Below are positions 52,618 through 61,002 of a stretch of DNA of 64,000 nucleotides, one piece after another. The position numbers and the translations under genes were made by a program. The notes beneath the pieces were generated by a model. The model was not told the origin of the DNA. It searched no databases and saw only the letters and a program-made list of their open reading frames with translations. Within the stretch, counting starts at the first letter, position 1; each line of letters begins with the position of its first letter. The stretch is taken from contig SYLY01000020.1 in assembly GCA_005808475.1 (NCBI GenBank), forward strand, positions 1 to 64,000, read 5' to 3'. Source of the stretch: Acidobacteriota bacterium. Lineage in GTDB: Bacteria > Acidobacteriota > Terriglobia > Bryobacterales > Bryobacteraceae.

Positions 52618-53582
52618 GTCGATACGTCGTGACGGGTGGAGCGGGTTTCATCGGGTCCAACTTGGTGCGATCCCTGCTGCGGGAGCCCGGCGCCCGGGTC
52701 GTCGTGGTGGACAACTATTTGACGGGCAAACCCGAGAACATCCATGAAGTGCGGGACGGAATTGAGGTCCTCGAAGTCGACATCCGCGACTACGACGATG
52801 TCCGCCGGGCTGTACGCCACGCCGATGTGGTCTACCATCTGGCCGCGATTCCGTCGGTCCCCCGTTCGATCGAGAATCCGGTACCTTCGCATGAAGTAAA
52901 CGTCAACGGAACGTTCAACGTGCTGCGCGCCTGCACCGAAGAACGAGTAAGGCGCGTCATTTTCGCCGGATCCTCGTCGGCCTACGGCGACACCGATGTC
53001 CTGCCCAAGACCGAGGAGATGGCGCCTCGTCCCAAGTCGCCCTACGCGGTGCAGAAGCTGATCGGCGAGAACTATGCCACTGTCTTCTATTCCTGCTATG
53101 GGCTCGAGACGGTGACGTTGCGTTTCTTCAACGTCTTCGGACCGCGCCAGGACCCGGGAAGCCCGTACTCCGGGGTGATTTCGATCTTCATGAAGAAGCT
53201 GATTGCGCGTGAGCAGCCCACCATTTTCGGAGACGGCATGCAAACCCGCGACTTCACCTATGTCGAAGACGTCGCCGGTCTATGCCGCAGGGCGGCCGCG
53301 GCTCCCCGTTCCGCGTGCGGACGGGTGTACAACGCCGGTAACGGGAATCGCTATACGCTGAACGAGGTCTGGGAGACGCTCAACCAGATCGAAGGCACGA
53401 ATATCCCCGCTCGTTACGGGCCGGATCGGGGCGGCGACGTTCGGGATTCGCAAGCCGACACCACGGCTGCCCGGAAGTACCTCGGGCACGATCCGCAATA
53501 CAGCCTGGAGGAAGGGTTGCGGCGAACGCTCGAGTGGTACCGCGCTTCCCTCACCGTGGAGCAACCCGCACTGGCCGGCTAA
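52614..53582 (+). CDS. NAD-dependent epimerase/dehydratase
   Basis: A 322-residue extended SDR. TGGAGFIGSNLVRSLL is the NAD motif, SSSAYGDTD and YAVQK (YxxxK) form the catalytic set, and TRDFTYVEDVAG is a nucleotide-sugar epimerase block. It is close to UDP-GlcNAc or UDP-glucose 4-epimerases. It overlaps the isomerase gene by 4 nt and ends 9 nt before the deacetylase gene. It makes the nucleotide sugar part of the operon, probably feeding the GT2 enzyme. Confidence 0.9.
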   Translation: MSRYVVTGGAGFIGSNLVRSLLREPGARVVVVDNYLTGKPENIHEVRDGIEVLEVDIRDYDDVRRAVRHADVVYHLAAIPSVPRSIENPVPSHEVNVNGTFNVLRACTEERVRRVIFAGSSSAYGDTDVLPKTEEMAPRPKSPYAVQKLIGENYATVFYSCYGLETVTLRFFNVFGPRQDPGSPYSGVISIFMKKLIAREQPTIFGDGMQTRDFTYVEDVAGLCRRAAAAPRSACGRVYNAGNGNRYTLNEVWETLNQIEGTNIPARYGPDRGGDVRDSQADTTAARKYLGHDPQYSLEEGLRRTLEWYRASLTVEQPALAG

Positions 53583-53585
53583 ACT
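53580..53585 (+). promoter_or_regulatory. -10-like TAAACT, 6 nt before the deacetylase start
   Basis: TAAACT includes the TAA stop of the epimerase gene and is followed by 6 nt and the ATG at 53592. No Shine-Dalgarno is present. It is the same hexamer and spacing as at 50724. Confidence 0.35.
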
Positions 53586-53591
53586 GGCTGC

Positions 53592-55121
53592 ATGGCCGCG
53601 ATTCCGCCGAAGACAGTCGTACTCACATTCGACGACGCGGTGAAGTCGCACCGCGCTTTCGTCGGGCCGTACCTGAAGGAACTCGGCTTCGGCGCCACAT
53701 TCTTCGTGTCCCATCGCTGGATGGACGACGCGGCGAACTTCATGACGTGGCTGGAGATCGCCGAATTGCACGGAATGGGCTTCGAGATCGGGAACCATAC
53801 GTGGACGCACCTGAGCCTGGCGCAGCCCCGCTCCGCCGGGCGCCTCGAGGGCGAACTGGCGCTCGTCGAATCGGCCCTGGCGCGGGTGAAGGTTCCCAAG
53901 CCCACCAGCTTCGCGTGGCCGGGCAACGGGTTTGGCCCTGAAGCGATCGAAGTCCTACGCCGAGGGGGCTACCGCTTGGCTCGCCGCGGAGGCATGCCTG
54001 AGGTGGAGTATGGGCGAGCCACGGTCGGACCGCTGTTCGATCCCTCGCGCCGGCATCCACTGCTCATTCCGACTACCGCCGATTCCTATCCGAACTGGAC
54101 CTTCGAACACTTCCAGTCGGTGGTGGCGCGCGCCCCGGAGGGGCAGGCGGTTGTGCTTCAGTTCCACGGTGTGCCGGACGTGGCGCATCCGTGGGTGCAT
54201 ACCGAACCGGAGCTGTTCCGGCGGTGCATGCGATACCTAAAAAACCAGGGATTTCAAGTGGTTGCGCTGCGAGATCTCGAGCGATTTCGTGGCAGTTCGC
54301 CGCCTGACGATCCCTTGCTTAGCCAGCGCCATCCGCTCGTGCCGCCGGACAAGCTGCGCCTCCCCGTGGAGATGGAGGCGACCGGCGCCAGTCTGCCCTA
54401 CTGGCTCGGCGTGATGCGGCGGCATGGCTACTCCGCGGCGGAGATCCGAGAAGTAACCGGGGAGGCGAGCCACGCCGGGCCCCTAGCCGTCAACGGCAGC
54501 GTCCTGCCGTATCCGGGCGGACGCCACCCGCGCCTGGGGTTCTTCGAAGGCGCCGTGGCTCCGATGCGCGGGACCAAGGCGAGCGTGTTCCTGCCTTGGG
54601 ACCAGTCGAGCTACGTCGTGGTCGACGTGCCCGAGGCGATCTTCGCCAACGGCGAATTGATCTTCCTGGGACACACCCACATCCCGACCAAGTGGGACGA
54701 CCGCAATATGCCGGTCGACAACGTCGACTGGCAGCCTCAGCCGGACGGATCGCTACGTCTGGACTGGACGCTGCCCGACAAGGTTGAGTTCGGCGCCTCG
54801 GTGAAGCCAGCGACGGACGGCGTGGACATGGAGATCTGGCTTCGCAACACTACTGCCGCGCCGCTCCGGAAAATGCGCGCCCAGGTGTGCGTCATGCTGG
54901 GGAGGGCCAAGGGATTCGAGGCCACCACCAACGACAACAAGACCCTCGGTAAGACAGAGGCGCGAGTTTCGGCCGGCGGCCGCACCATCCGCACCGAATG
55001 GGAGCCGCTCAACCGGGTGTGGGGTCAGCCTCGATGCCCCTGCATGCACTCCGACCCCGCGCTACCGGACTGCGAACCCGGTCAAACAGTTCGGGCGCGG
55101 GGCTGGCTTCGGTTTTCCTGA
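53592..55121 (+). CDS. polysaccharide deacetylase with an unidentified C-terminal domain
   Basis: A 509-residue protein. Residues about 1-245 are a carbohydrate esterase family 4-like domain: VVLTFDDAVKSH (motif 1, with Ala after the Asp pair where Gly is usual), NHTWTHLSL (HxxxH zinc pair) and FAWPGNGFGPEA (motif 3-like). From about 290 to 509 lies a beta-rich domain (GRHPRLGFFEGAVAP, DGSLRLDWTLPDKVEFGASV) with CPCMHSDPALPDCEPGQ near the end that I do not recognise. No signal peptide is seen. It ends the five-gene operon and converges on the gene at 55123. Confidence 0.87.
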   Translation: MAAIPPKTVVLTFDDAVKSHRAFVGPYLKELGFGATFFVSHRWMDDAANFMTWLEIAELHGMGFEIGNHTWTHLSLAQPRSAGRLEGELALVESALARVKVPKPTSFAWPGNGFGPEAIEVLRRGGYRLARRGGMPEVEYGRATVGPLFDPSRRHPLLIPTTADSYPNWTFEHFQSVVARAPEGQAVVLQFHGVPDVAHPWVHTEPELFRRCMRYLKNQGFQVVALRDLERFRGSSPPDDPLLSQRHPLVPPDKLRLPVEMEATGASLPYWLGVMRRHGYSAAEIREVTGEASHAGPLAVNGSVLPYPGGRHPRLGFFEGAVAPMRGTKASVFLPWDQSSYVVVDVPEAIFANGELIFLGHTHIPTKWDDRNMPVDNVDWQPQPDGSLRLDWTLPDKVEFGASVKPATDGVDMEIWLRNTTAAPLRKMRAQVCVMLGRAKGFEATTNDNKTLGKTEARVSAGGRTIRTEWEPLNRVWGQPRCPCMHSDPALPDCEPGQTVRARGWLRFS

Positions 55122-55122
55122 C

Positions 55123-55740
55123 CTACATCGTCAGGACTTGGAAGTGGAATCGCTCCGGCGGCAGCGCGTCGTGCGGCCCGGGGCTCATGCCTTGCCACGT
55201 TTGAAATGCCGCATTGGCGAGCGTATCGTTCAAATAAAACAAGAACTGATCCGAGACGCACTGGAGCGGCGGAGGTTGGCGGAAGGCCAAGCGCAATCCG
55301 ACCGCCTTTTCGAGACCCAGCCCGTGGGCGTGAACGGACTTGTCCTCGAGCAACCGCACGAAGCTGGACCTTCCAGCGTGGGGCCACACGTCGGGGCGCA
55401 GTAGGGGGCGGAGTTTGAGGTCGTGCTCGAACGTGGTCTCGCACTGACGGATCCACTCGAGGATGCCATCTCCCCAATGCCAGTGCCGGAGCATGCCGAA
55501 GTAGTTGTCGACCAGGTTCAGCGCCATGTCCATTTTGCGCCGGTCGACATCGGCCTCCGAGGCAATTGAGTCCAGGAGCACGGTAGGAACCAAGTCCTCC
55601 TTCTCGACAACCTTCGCCGCCAGATCCATGACTCGATCCATCCGCTTGGGATGGCCGCCATCATGAATCATGAGGGGCGGCAATTCCACCAGGCCCGTCC
55701 CAGCCAGCTCCAAAAACCTGCGGTCTCCAATGGTATCCAT
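55123..55740 (-). CDS. hypothetical protein
   Basis: A 205-residue protein that I do not recognise. It begins MDTIGDRRFLELAGTGLVEL and appears mostly helical. Histidine- and tryptophan-rich segments (DNYFGMLRHWHWGDGILEW, LIHDGG-type IHDGGHPKRM) suggest possible metal binding, but this is only a guess. It ends one nucleotide from the deacetylase stop in convergent orientation. There is no signal peptide and no tight operon partner. Confidence 0.6.
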   Translation of the reverse strand: MDTIGDRRFLELAGTGLVELPPLMIHDGGHPKRMDRVMDLAAKVVEKEDLVPTVLLDSIASEADVDRRKMDMALNLVDNYFGMLRHWHWGDGILEWIRQCETTFEHDLKLRPLLRPDVWPHAGRSSFVRLLEDKSVHAHGLGLEKAVGLRLAFRQPPPLQCVSDQFLFYLNDTLANAAFQTWQGMSPGPHDALPPERFHFQVLTM

Positions 55741-55855
55741 GGGGCACCCACTTTCGTTTATCGCGTTATGTCATCAGCCTGTGTTCTTTATCGGCCGTCT
55801 TCCTGCGACTCTATACCGGCCTTTGGCGCCATGGACGCGTGGGAGTGCGCGGCGG

Positions 55856-56122
55856 TTACCGGCGTCCTCCGCTCAGCGCGCAAACGATGTGGATCTCCCG
55901 GGCGAGCCCCGTTTCGGTGTTCAGATCTTTCGTCTGATCGTGTCCCACGAAGAGTTTGATGTGTTCTCGAATCCGGTCCTGTTCGTCGATCATCCGAAAG
56001 CGGATGCCCGGGAAGCGCCGGTCCAAGTCCGCCAGCACCGCCCCGAGCGTGGCGCCTTCCGCCTCCACCTGGCTTCGCTCGCGCGTGTACGACCGAAGCG
56101 GGCCGGGAATGTAGACGATCAC
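55856..56122 (-). CDS. MoaD/ThiS-like small sulfur-carrier protein with C-terminal GG-RR
   Basis: An 88-residue ubiquitin-fold-like protein starting at GTG 56122 (VIVYIPGPLRSYTRERSQVE). The block GATLGAVLADLDRRFPGIRF followed by REHIKLFVGHDQ and EIHIVCALSGG is typical of the ThiS/MoaD family. The diglycine that is activated for sulfur transfer is at 85-86 but is followed by two Arg, so the tail would have to be trimmed before activation, as in some other carrier proteins. The GTG overlaps the stop of the BNR propeller gene by 4 nt. Confidence 0.8.
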   Translation of the reverse strand: MIVYIPGPLRSYTRERSQVEAEGATLGAVLADLDRRFPGIRFRMIDEQDRIREHIKLFVGHDQTKDLNTETGLAREIHIVCALSGGRR

Positions 56123-57231
56123 CCGATCTCCAACGACTGGATGCGGGGCAGGTGTTCGGCGATCCGCTTCCAACTCTCGCCCTCGTCGCGGCTGGCCCAG
56201 ATCTCGCCGCTGGTGGTTCCAAAGTACAGTCCCGCAGGCTTGCGGGCGTCGCAAGTCATCGCTTGGCGGAACACGGTGAACCAGGCGTTGTCCGGCGGCA
56301 GTCCTTTGTCCTGCCGGATCCACGACTTGCCGCCGTTGCGCGTCACATAGACCGCTGGCTTGCCTCCGGGACTGGTGCGCGGCCACACGGACGTTCCATC
56401 CATGGGGAAGACCCAGCAGGTTTCCGGATCGCGCGGATGCAACGTCATCGGGAATCCGATATCGCCGGTCTTCTTCGGTATCTTGCGCCCGATCCGGGTC
56501 CACTCGCCGGTGGGGCGATCCATGCGGTAGATGCCGCAGTGGTTCTGCTGATAGAGGCGGTCCGGCGCCAGCGGGTGCAGGCGCACGCAATGCGGATCGT
56601 GGCCAAACTCGGGCGGCGGCCCCGGAATGTAGTCGATTTCGCAGCCCTTGTTCAAAGGGGCCCACGAAGCGCCACCGTCCATGGTTTCGAAGACACCGCC
56701 GAGCGACATGCCGAAGTACATGTGCCTGGCGTCGCGCGGATCGATCAGGATCGAGTGCATGCGCGCGCCTCCGGGCGGTCCTTCCCCGCCGCACCATTGC
56801 GGGCGCATCGGATTCTTGTTGAGGCCATCCACTCCAGTCCAGGTGGCGCCGTGATCCTCGGACCGGAACAGGCCTGGAGGCGACGTGCCGGCCCACCAGA
56901 CGCCGGGCTCGCTTCGGTGGCCGGGCGTCAGCCAGAATACGTGGTCCACCGAGAGACCAGAGCCTTCCTCCGGCTTGTCGAACGCCGGTGGTTTGGAGGC
57001 CTCCTTCCATTTGCGTCCGCCATCCACGCTGACAAAAATGGTCGGACCGAGATGGCCCGCCTTCGCGGCGGCCACCACCCGGCTGGGCTCGCGGGGATCC
57101 GCCACCATGTGGTTGACGCTCTGCCCGAAGCAGATCGGAGCCGAGACGGTCCACTTGCGGCGCGCCGCGTCCGAATCGAGAATCCAACCGCCCTTGGCGG
57201 TTCCCACGAGCAGCCTGACGTTTGTGACCAT
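56119..57231 (-). CDS. BNR/Asp-box beta-propeller protein (exo-alpha-sialidase-like)
   Basis: A 370-residue protein. Five Asp-box-like repeats are seen: SVDGGRKWKEA, SEDHGATWTGV, TMDGGASWAPL, TRNGGKSWIRQ and SRDEGESWKRI. The start at 57231 gives MVTNVRLLVGTAKGGWILDS; the frame extends further upstream, but that stretch is not protein-like. No signal peptide is visible. It is followed by the MoaD-like gene with a 4-nt overlap. Whether it is an enzyme is not shown; the repeat alone also occurs in photosystem-stability and non-enzymatic proteins. Confidence 0.83.
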   Translation of the reverse strand: MVTNVRLLVGTAKGGWILDSDAARRKWTVSAPICFGQSVNHMVADPREPSRVVAAAKAGHLGPTIFVSVDGGRKWKEASKPPAFDKPEEGSGLSVDHVFWLTPGHRSEPGVWWAGTSPPGLFRSEDHGATWTGVDGLNKNPMRPQWCGGEGPPGGARMHSILIDPRDARHMYFGMSLGGVFETMDGGASWAPLNKGCEIDYIPGPPPEFGHDPHCVRLHPLAPDRLYQQNHCGIYRMDRPTGEWTRIGRKIPKKTGDIGFPMTLHPRDPETCWVFPMDGTSVWPRTSPGGKPAVYVTRNGGKSWIRQDKGLPPDNAWFTVFRQAMTCDARKPAGLYFGTTSGEIWASRDEGESWKRIAEHLPRIQSLEIG

Positions 57232-57309
57232 GGATATCAAGATGAACCAACCGGTCCGCCGCGTCAAGGGGCCGCGCGAATCCGATGCGCTATGATGGCG
57301 GCTGAACGC

Positions 57310-58224
57310 ATGCCCGAATACGCCATCGGTGTCGACCTCGGTGGGACGAATCTGCGCGCCGCCGCCATTGACCGCGAAGGCCGTTTCATCGACAAAATTT
57401 CGGGGTCCACCGATCTGGCGGAGGGCCGCGACGCGGTGATCGACGACATCGTGCGGAACATCGTGACGTTGCGCGACCGGCTGGGACCGGCCGGCTTGCG
57501 GGGAGTCGGCATCGGCGTTCCCGGGTTCATCGAACTCGAAAAAGGGATGATTGTCGGGTCGCACAACCTGCCGGGTTTCGACAACTTCCCGGTGCGCGAC
57601 GAGATCGGGCGGCGGCTGGGTTCCGCGGTGATCCTCGAGAACGACGCCAATGCGGCGGCGCTGGGAGAGAAGTGGATGGGCGCGGGGCAGGGAGTGGACG
57701 ATTTGGTGCTGCTCACGCTCGGCACCGGCATCGGCGGAGGGATCATTTCGCGCGGGCGGATCCTGCACGGTTTCGTCGGCATGGCGGGCGAACTCGGCCA
57801 CCTTACGGTGGTTCCCAACGGCAACCCGTGCGGCTGCGGCAACCGGGGTTGCGTGGAAAAGCACGCGTCGGCCACGGCGATCGAGGCGATGGCGAAGCTG
57901 GTGGCGCTCGGCGACAATCTGACGGCGAAGGATGTCTACGACCTGGCCGTGGGCGGCGACCATTTGGCCAAGCGCGTGTTCGAGAGCATGGGAACGGCGC
58001 TTGGCACGGCGCTCGCGATTCTGGTGAACGTATTCAATTTTCCGCTCTATCTACTCAGCGGCGGAGCGTTGCCCGCCTGGGACTTCTTCGCCCCGGCGAT
58101 GTTCGCCGAGGTGGAGGCGCGGTCGTTCACATACCGCGTCACCAAGACGCGGATCGAGAAGGCGTCGCTCGGCAATGAAGCCGGGTTGTATGGCGCGGCG
58201 TGCCTGCCGTTTCATCTGTCCTGA
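57310..58224 (+). CDS. ROK-family sugar kinase (glucokinase-like)
   Basis: A 304-residue protein. IGVDLGGTNLRAAAID is the ATP motif and ENDANAAALGEKWMG the substrate region. TLGTGIGGGIISRG is the ROK signature, and GHLTVVPNGNPCGCGNRGCV is the zinc-binding loop (His plus CGCGNRGC). It would phosphorylate glucose or another hexose. ATG codons at 57292, 57295 and 57310 are all in frame; 57310 is preferred because MPEYAIGVDLGG fits the family length. A TATGAT lies 13 nt upstream. It diverges from the BNR propeller gene. Confidence 0.92.
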   Translation: MPEYAIGVDLGGTNLRAAAIDREGRFIDKISGSTDLAEGRDAVIDDIVRNIVTLRDRLGPAGLRGVGIGVPGFIELEKGMIVGSHNLPGFDNFPVRDEIGRRLGSAVILENDANAAALGEKWMGAGQGVDDLVLLTLGTGIGGGIISRGRILHGFVGMAGELGHLTVVPNGNPCGCGNRGCVEKHASATAIEAMAKLVALGDNLTAKDVYDLAVGGDHLAKRVFESMGTALGTALAILVNVFNFPLYLLSGGALPAWDFFAPAMFAEVEARSFTYRVTKTRIEKASLGNEAGLYGAACLPFHLS

Positions 58225-58234
58225 CGCCGGCCGC

Positions 58235-59680
58235 TCATTCTTTCCGCGCTTCCACCCAATGCGACAAGGCGTTGCCGGCGCGTCTTCCCGGATTCGACAG
58301 CGCCGAAGCAGAGCCGTTGAGCGCCGCTCCGCGCAAGGTGAGCGACAACTGGATCGTGTAGGGGCGGCGGTTGACGTCCTCGGTTCCCAAGTCCCCGTTG
58401 ATCCGCCCGGTGAACATGCCATCGCGGAACGCGGGGGTGTTGACCAGGGTTTCGAGTTGATCGCCCAACCGGGCGCGCACCAAGCCGTCGGAGCGGAACT
58501 CGAGCCGAAGCGGCAGATCGCGCTTGTAAGTGGAGACGGAACCCCTCCAGACTCCTTGCAGGTCCGGCGCCGGTTCGAACTTCGGGGCCGCGACCGGCGC
58601 CATGCCCGGCGCGGGCTCTTTCCACTTCGGCGGTACACGCGCCAGAATCCGGTCCGCGACGCGGTGTGGCAGCGCAACGCCCGAGTTGCACAGCACCGCC
58701 AGCGCGATCCGCTCGGAGGGGATCAGCCGCAACGACGTCGCGACGCCGCCCATCGAACCGGTGTGCGAGATCACGCGATAACCGCCCGGCCCATCGGCGA
58801 TCGCCCACCCCACGCCGTACCAGGCTTTCGGCCCCGTCATCATGGTGGGTTTGCGCATCTCCTCGAGCGATGCCGCGGATAGGATCGCGCGCTGGTCCTC
58901 GAGCTTTTCACCGAGGTGGAACATGCCGAACCGGACGAGGTCGTGCGCGCTGGAATACACCGCGCTGCCGCCGGGATGATCGAAGTCGTAGAAGGGAATC
59001 GGCGCGCCCGTGGGATCGTAGCGGACCGCCTGATGTCCGGCTAGTTCGGCCGGAACGTTGACCGACGTGTGAGTGAGGCCGAGCGGCTCGAACACCTGCT
59101 CCCGCATGTAGTCCGCGTACGGCTTGCCCGACACTCGCGAGACGACGGAGTCGAGAATTCCATAACCGAGATTGGAGTATTGATATCGCTCGCCGGGCGC
59201 GGTCACCAGATTCGCGTAGCGAAGGATGGTGTCGTCCATCGACGGGCGGCGGTAGGGCTCGTCTTCGTAGAAGAACTGGTAGTGAAGCGGCAGCCCCGAC
59301 GAATGATTGGCGATGCGGCGCACGGTGGCCTGAGACGCGTCGAAGGCGCGGCCGCGGATCTTGGCGGCGCCGAGATATTCGTCCACCGGAGCGTCGAGCT
59401 TCACTCGTCCGCTTTCGACCAGGCGCATCAAACCAGTCGCCGTGATGGGCTTCGAGATCGACGCGAGCGAGTACATGGTGTGCGCGGTAGCGCGCCGTCG
59501 GGCGGCTTTGTCCGCCCAGCCGAACCCTTCCTCCCAGACGATTTTTCCGTCGCGCGCCAGCGCCACCGAAAGGGACGCGGCGCCGGATTCGGTCAACTGG
59601 CGGCGGATCTCCGTGCCGAGCGCTTCGAAGGAATCGGCCGCGAAAGCGGGGATGGAGAGGAACAGGGCGGCGAATCGCAT
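58235..59680 (-). CDS. serine beta-lactamase-like hydrolase (class C/esterase family), secreted
   Basis: A 481-residue protein with signal peptide MRFAALFLSIPAFAA. Catalytic residues are S74 in SISK (SxxK), a YSN motif in YQYSNLGYG and HTG in ISHTGSMGG. This is the PF00144 family, which includes beta-lactamase C, D-aminopeptidases and esterases. A C-terminal lipocalin-like beta domain (DLQGVWRGSVSTYKRDLPL and beyond) is fused after about residue 370. Antibiotic resistance cannot be claimed from this. It diverges from the alpha/beta hydrolase gene. Confidence 0.88.
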   Translation of the reverse strand: MRFAALFLSIPAFAADSFEALGTEIRRQLTESGAASLSVALARDGKIVWEEGFGWADKAARRRATAHTMYSLASISKPITATGLMRLVESGRVKLDAPVDEYLGAAKIRGRAFDASQATVRRIANHSSGLPLHYQFFYEDEPYRRPSMDDTILRYANLVTAPGERYQYSNLGYGILDSVVSRVSGKPYADYMREQVFEPLGLTHTSVNVPAELAGHQAVRYDPTGAPIPFYDFDHPGGSAVYSSAHDLVRFGMFHLGEKLEDQRAILSAASLEEMRKPTMMTGPKAWYGVGWAIADGPGGYRVISHTGSMGGVATSLRLIPSERIALAVLCNSGVALPHRVADRILARVPPKWKEPAPGMAPVAAPKFEPAPDLQGVWRGSVSTYKRDLPLRLEFRSDGLVRARLGDQLETLVNTPAFRDGMFTGRINGDLGTEDVNRRPYTIQLSLTLRGAALNGSASALSNPGRRAGNALSHWVEARKE

Positions 59681-59729
59681 ATCAATATCACGGTAACTCC
59701 AACGGGGCCCGGACCGTTTGATGCCGGCG

Positions 59730-59735
59730 TATCCT
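59730..59735 (+). promoter_or_regulatory. -10-like TATCCT, 6 nt before the hydrolase GTG start
   Basis: TATCCT is followed by 6 nt and GTG at 59742, which is in frame and begins the twin-arginine-like signal. It supports 59742 over the upstream ATG at 59718. Confidence 0.4.
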
Positions 59736-59741
59736 GGGACG

Positions 59742-60968
59742 GTGAGATCTCGTGTGACCCGCCGTCAACTCGCCGCGCTTCCCTCCGCCGCCTTCGCCCA
59801 GGCGCCCGCGGCCTCTCAACCCGATCTCGGGAATCTGTTCCCCATGCTCGACCGCTACGCGCAGTCGCGGTCGCGCAACCTGAGCTTCCTCGATCCGCGC
59901 TGGAAGCGGCTCGACGGGTGGAAGAAAGAGGCGCGGGCCGAGTTCGCGCGGCTGCTGCGTTTCGCGCCGGAGGCGGAGCCGCTGGGAGCGGAGTCGCTGG
60001 GGGTGGAGCGGCGCGACGGCTACAGCGTCGAGCGGCTGCGGATCTCCGCCATTCCCGGGCATCCCATCCCCGCGTGGTTGCTCGTGCCGGACGGCGGCGG
60101 CAAGCGGCCCGGCGTGATCGCGATCCACTGCCACAGCGGCCGCTATGTATGGGGGCATGAGAAGATCCTGAGCGCGCGCGGCGATTCGGAGGCGCTGCTC
60201 GAGTTTCGCGACCGTGTGTATGGCGGCGCGTGGGCGGAGAAGCTGGTCAAGCGCGGAGTGGTGGTGCTGGTTATCGACGGCCACTACTTCGGCGAACAGC
60301 GGCTGCGCGTGGAGGAGATGGATCCGGCATCGGCGCCGCCGACCTTCCGCGCGCGGCTCCAGGCGTTGGCCGCGATCCGCCGCGACGCCAAGGAGTGGCA
60401 ACCCGCCGTGGACGCGCTCTGCTCGGAGTTCGAGCATCTCACCGCGAAGACGATCTTCGCCTCGGGCGCCACATGGCCGGGCATCCACGTGTGGCAGGAC
60501 CGGCGCGCGGTGGACTATTTGTGCTCGCGCCCAGAGGTGGACGCGTCGCGCATCGGGTGCGCCGGGCTATCGATCGGCGGCTTGCGCACCGCCCATCTGA
60601 TCGCGGCGGATCCGCGAATCAAGGCGGCGTGCGTGGTGGGCTGGATGACGGAGTTCCACCGCCAGTTGCGGAATCACTTCCGCAATCACACGTGGATGGT
60701 CTATGTGCCCGGGATGTATCCGTCCCTGGATCTGCCGGACGCGGCCGCGCTTCACGCGCCCGGAGCGTTGCTGGTGCAGCAGTGTTCCAAGGATCAGTTG
60801 TTTCCGCTCGACGCGATGCGGTCGGCATGCGCCAAGCTCGAGAAGATCTACGCCAAGGCCGGCATCGCCGAACGGTTCCGGGGCTCGTTCCACGACTTGC
60901 CGCATTCCTTCCGCCCGGAGATGCAGGCCGAGGCGTTTGAGTGGCTGGAGCGCTGGCTTCGCTCGTAG
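59742..60968 (+). CDS. secreted alpha/beta hydrolase, dienelactone/acetyl-xylan-esterase-like
   Basis: A 408-residue protein. It starts VRSRVTRRQLAALPSAAFAQ, a short twin-arginine-like signal. The nucleophile Ser is in GLSIGG, the Asp in CSKDQLFPLDAM and the His in FHDLPHSFRPE. GVIAIHCHSGRYVWGH holds the oxyanion region. A lid or cap covers residues about 165-270. The start 59742 (GTG) was chosen because TATCCT lies 6 nt upstream; an ATG 24 nt earlier is in frame. The likely substrates are esters of plant or microbial polysaccharides, not proven. Confidence 0.82.
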   Translation: MRSRVTRRQLAALPSAAFAQAPAASQPDLGNLFPMLDRYAQSRSRNLSFLDPRWKRLDGWKKEARAEFARLLRFAPEAEPLGAESLGVERRDGYSVERLRISAIPGHPIPAWLLVPDGGGKRPGVIAIHCHSGRYVWGHEKILSARGDSEALLEFRDRVYGGAWAEKLVKRGVVVLVIDGHYFGEQRLRVEEMDPASAPPTFRARLQALAAIRRDAKEWQPAVDALCSEFEHLTAKTIFASGATWPGIHVWQDRRAVDYLCSRPEVDASRIGCAGLSIGGLRTAHLIAADPRIKAACVVGWMTEFHRQLRNHFRNHTWMVYVPGMYPSLDLPDAAALHAPGALLVQQCSKDQLFPLDAMRSACAKLEKIYAKAGIAERFRGSFHDLPHSFRPEMQAEAFEWLERWLRS

Positions 60969-61002
60969 CCGGATAGAATTGATCGAGGAGTCTGGTCAAG
61001 CT

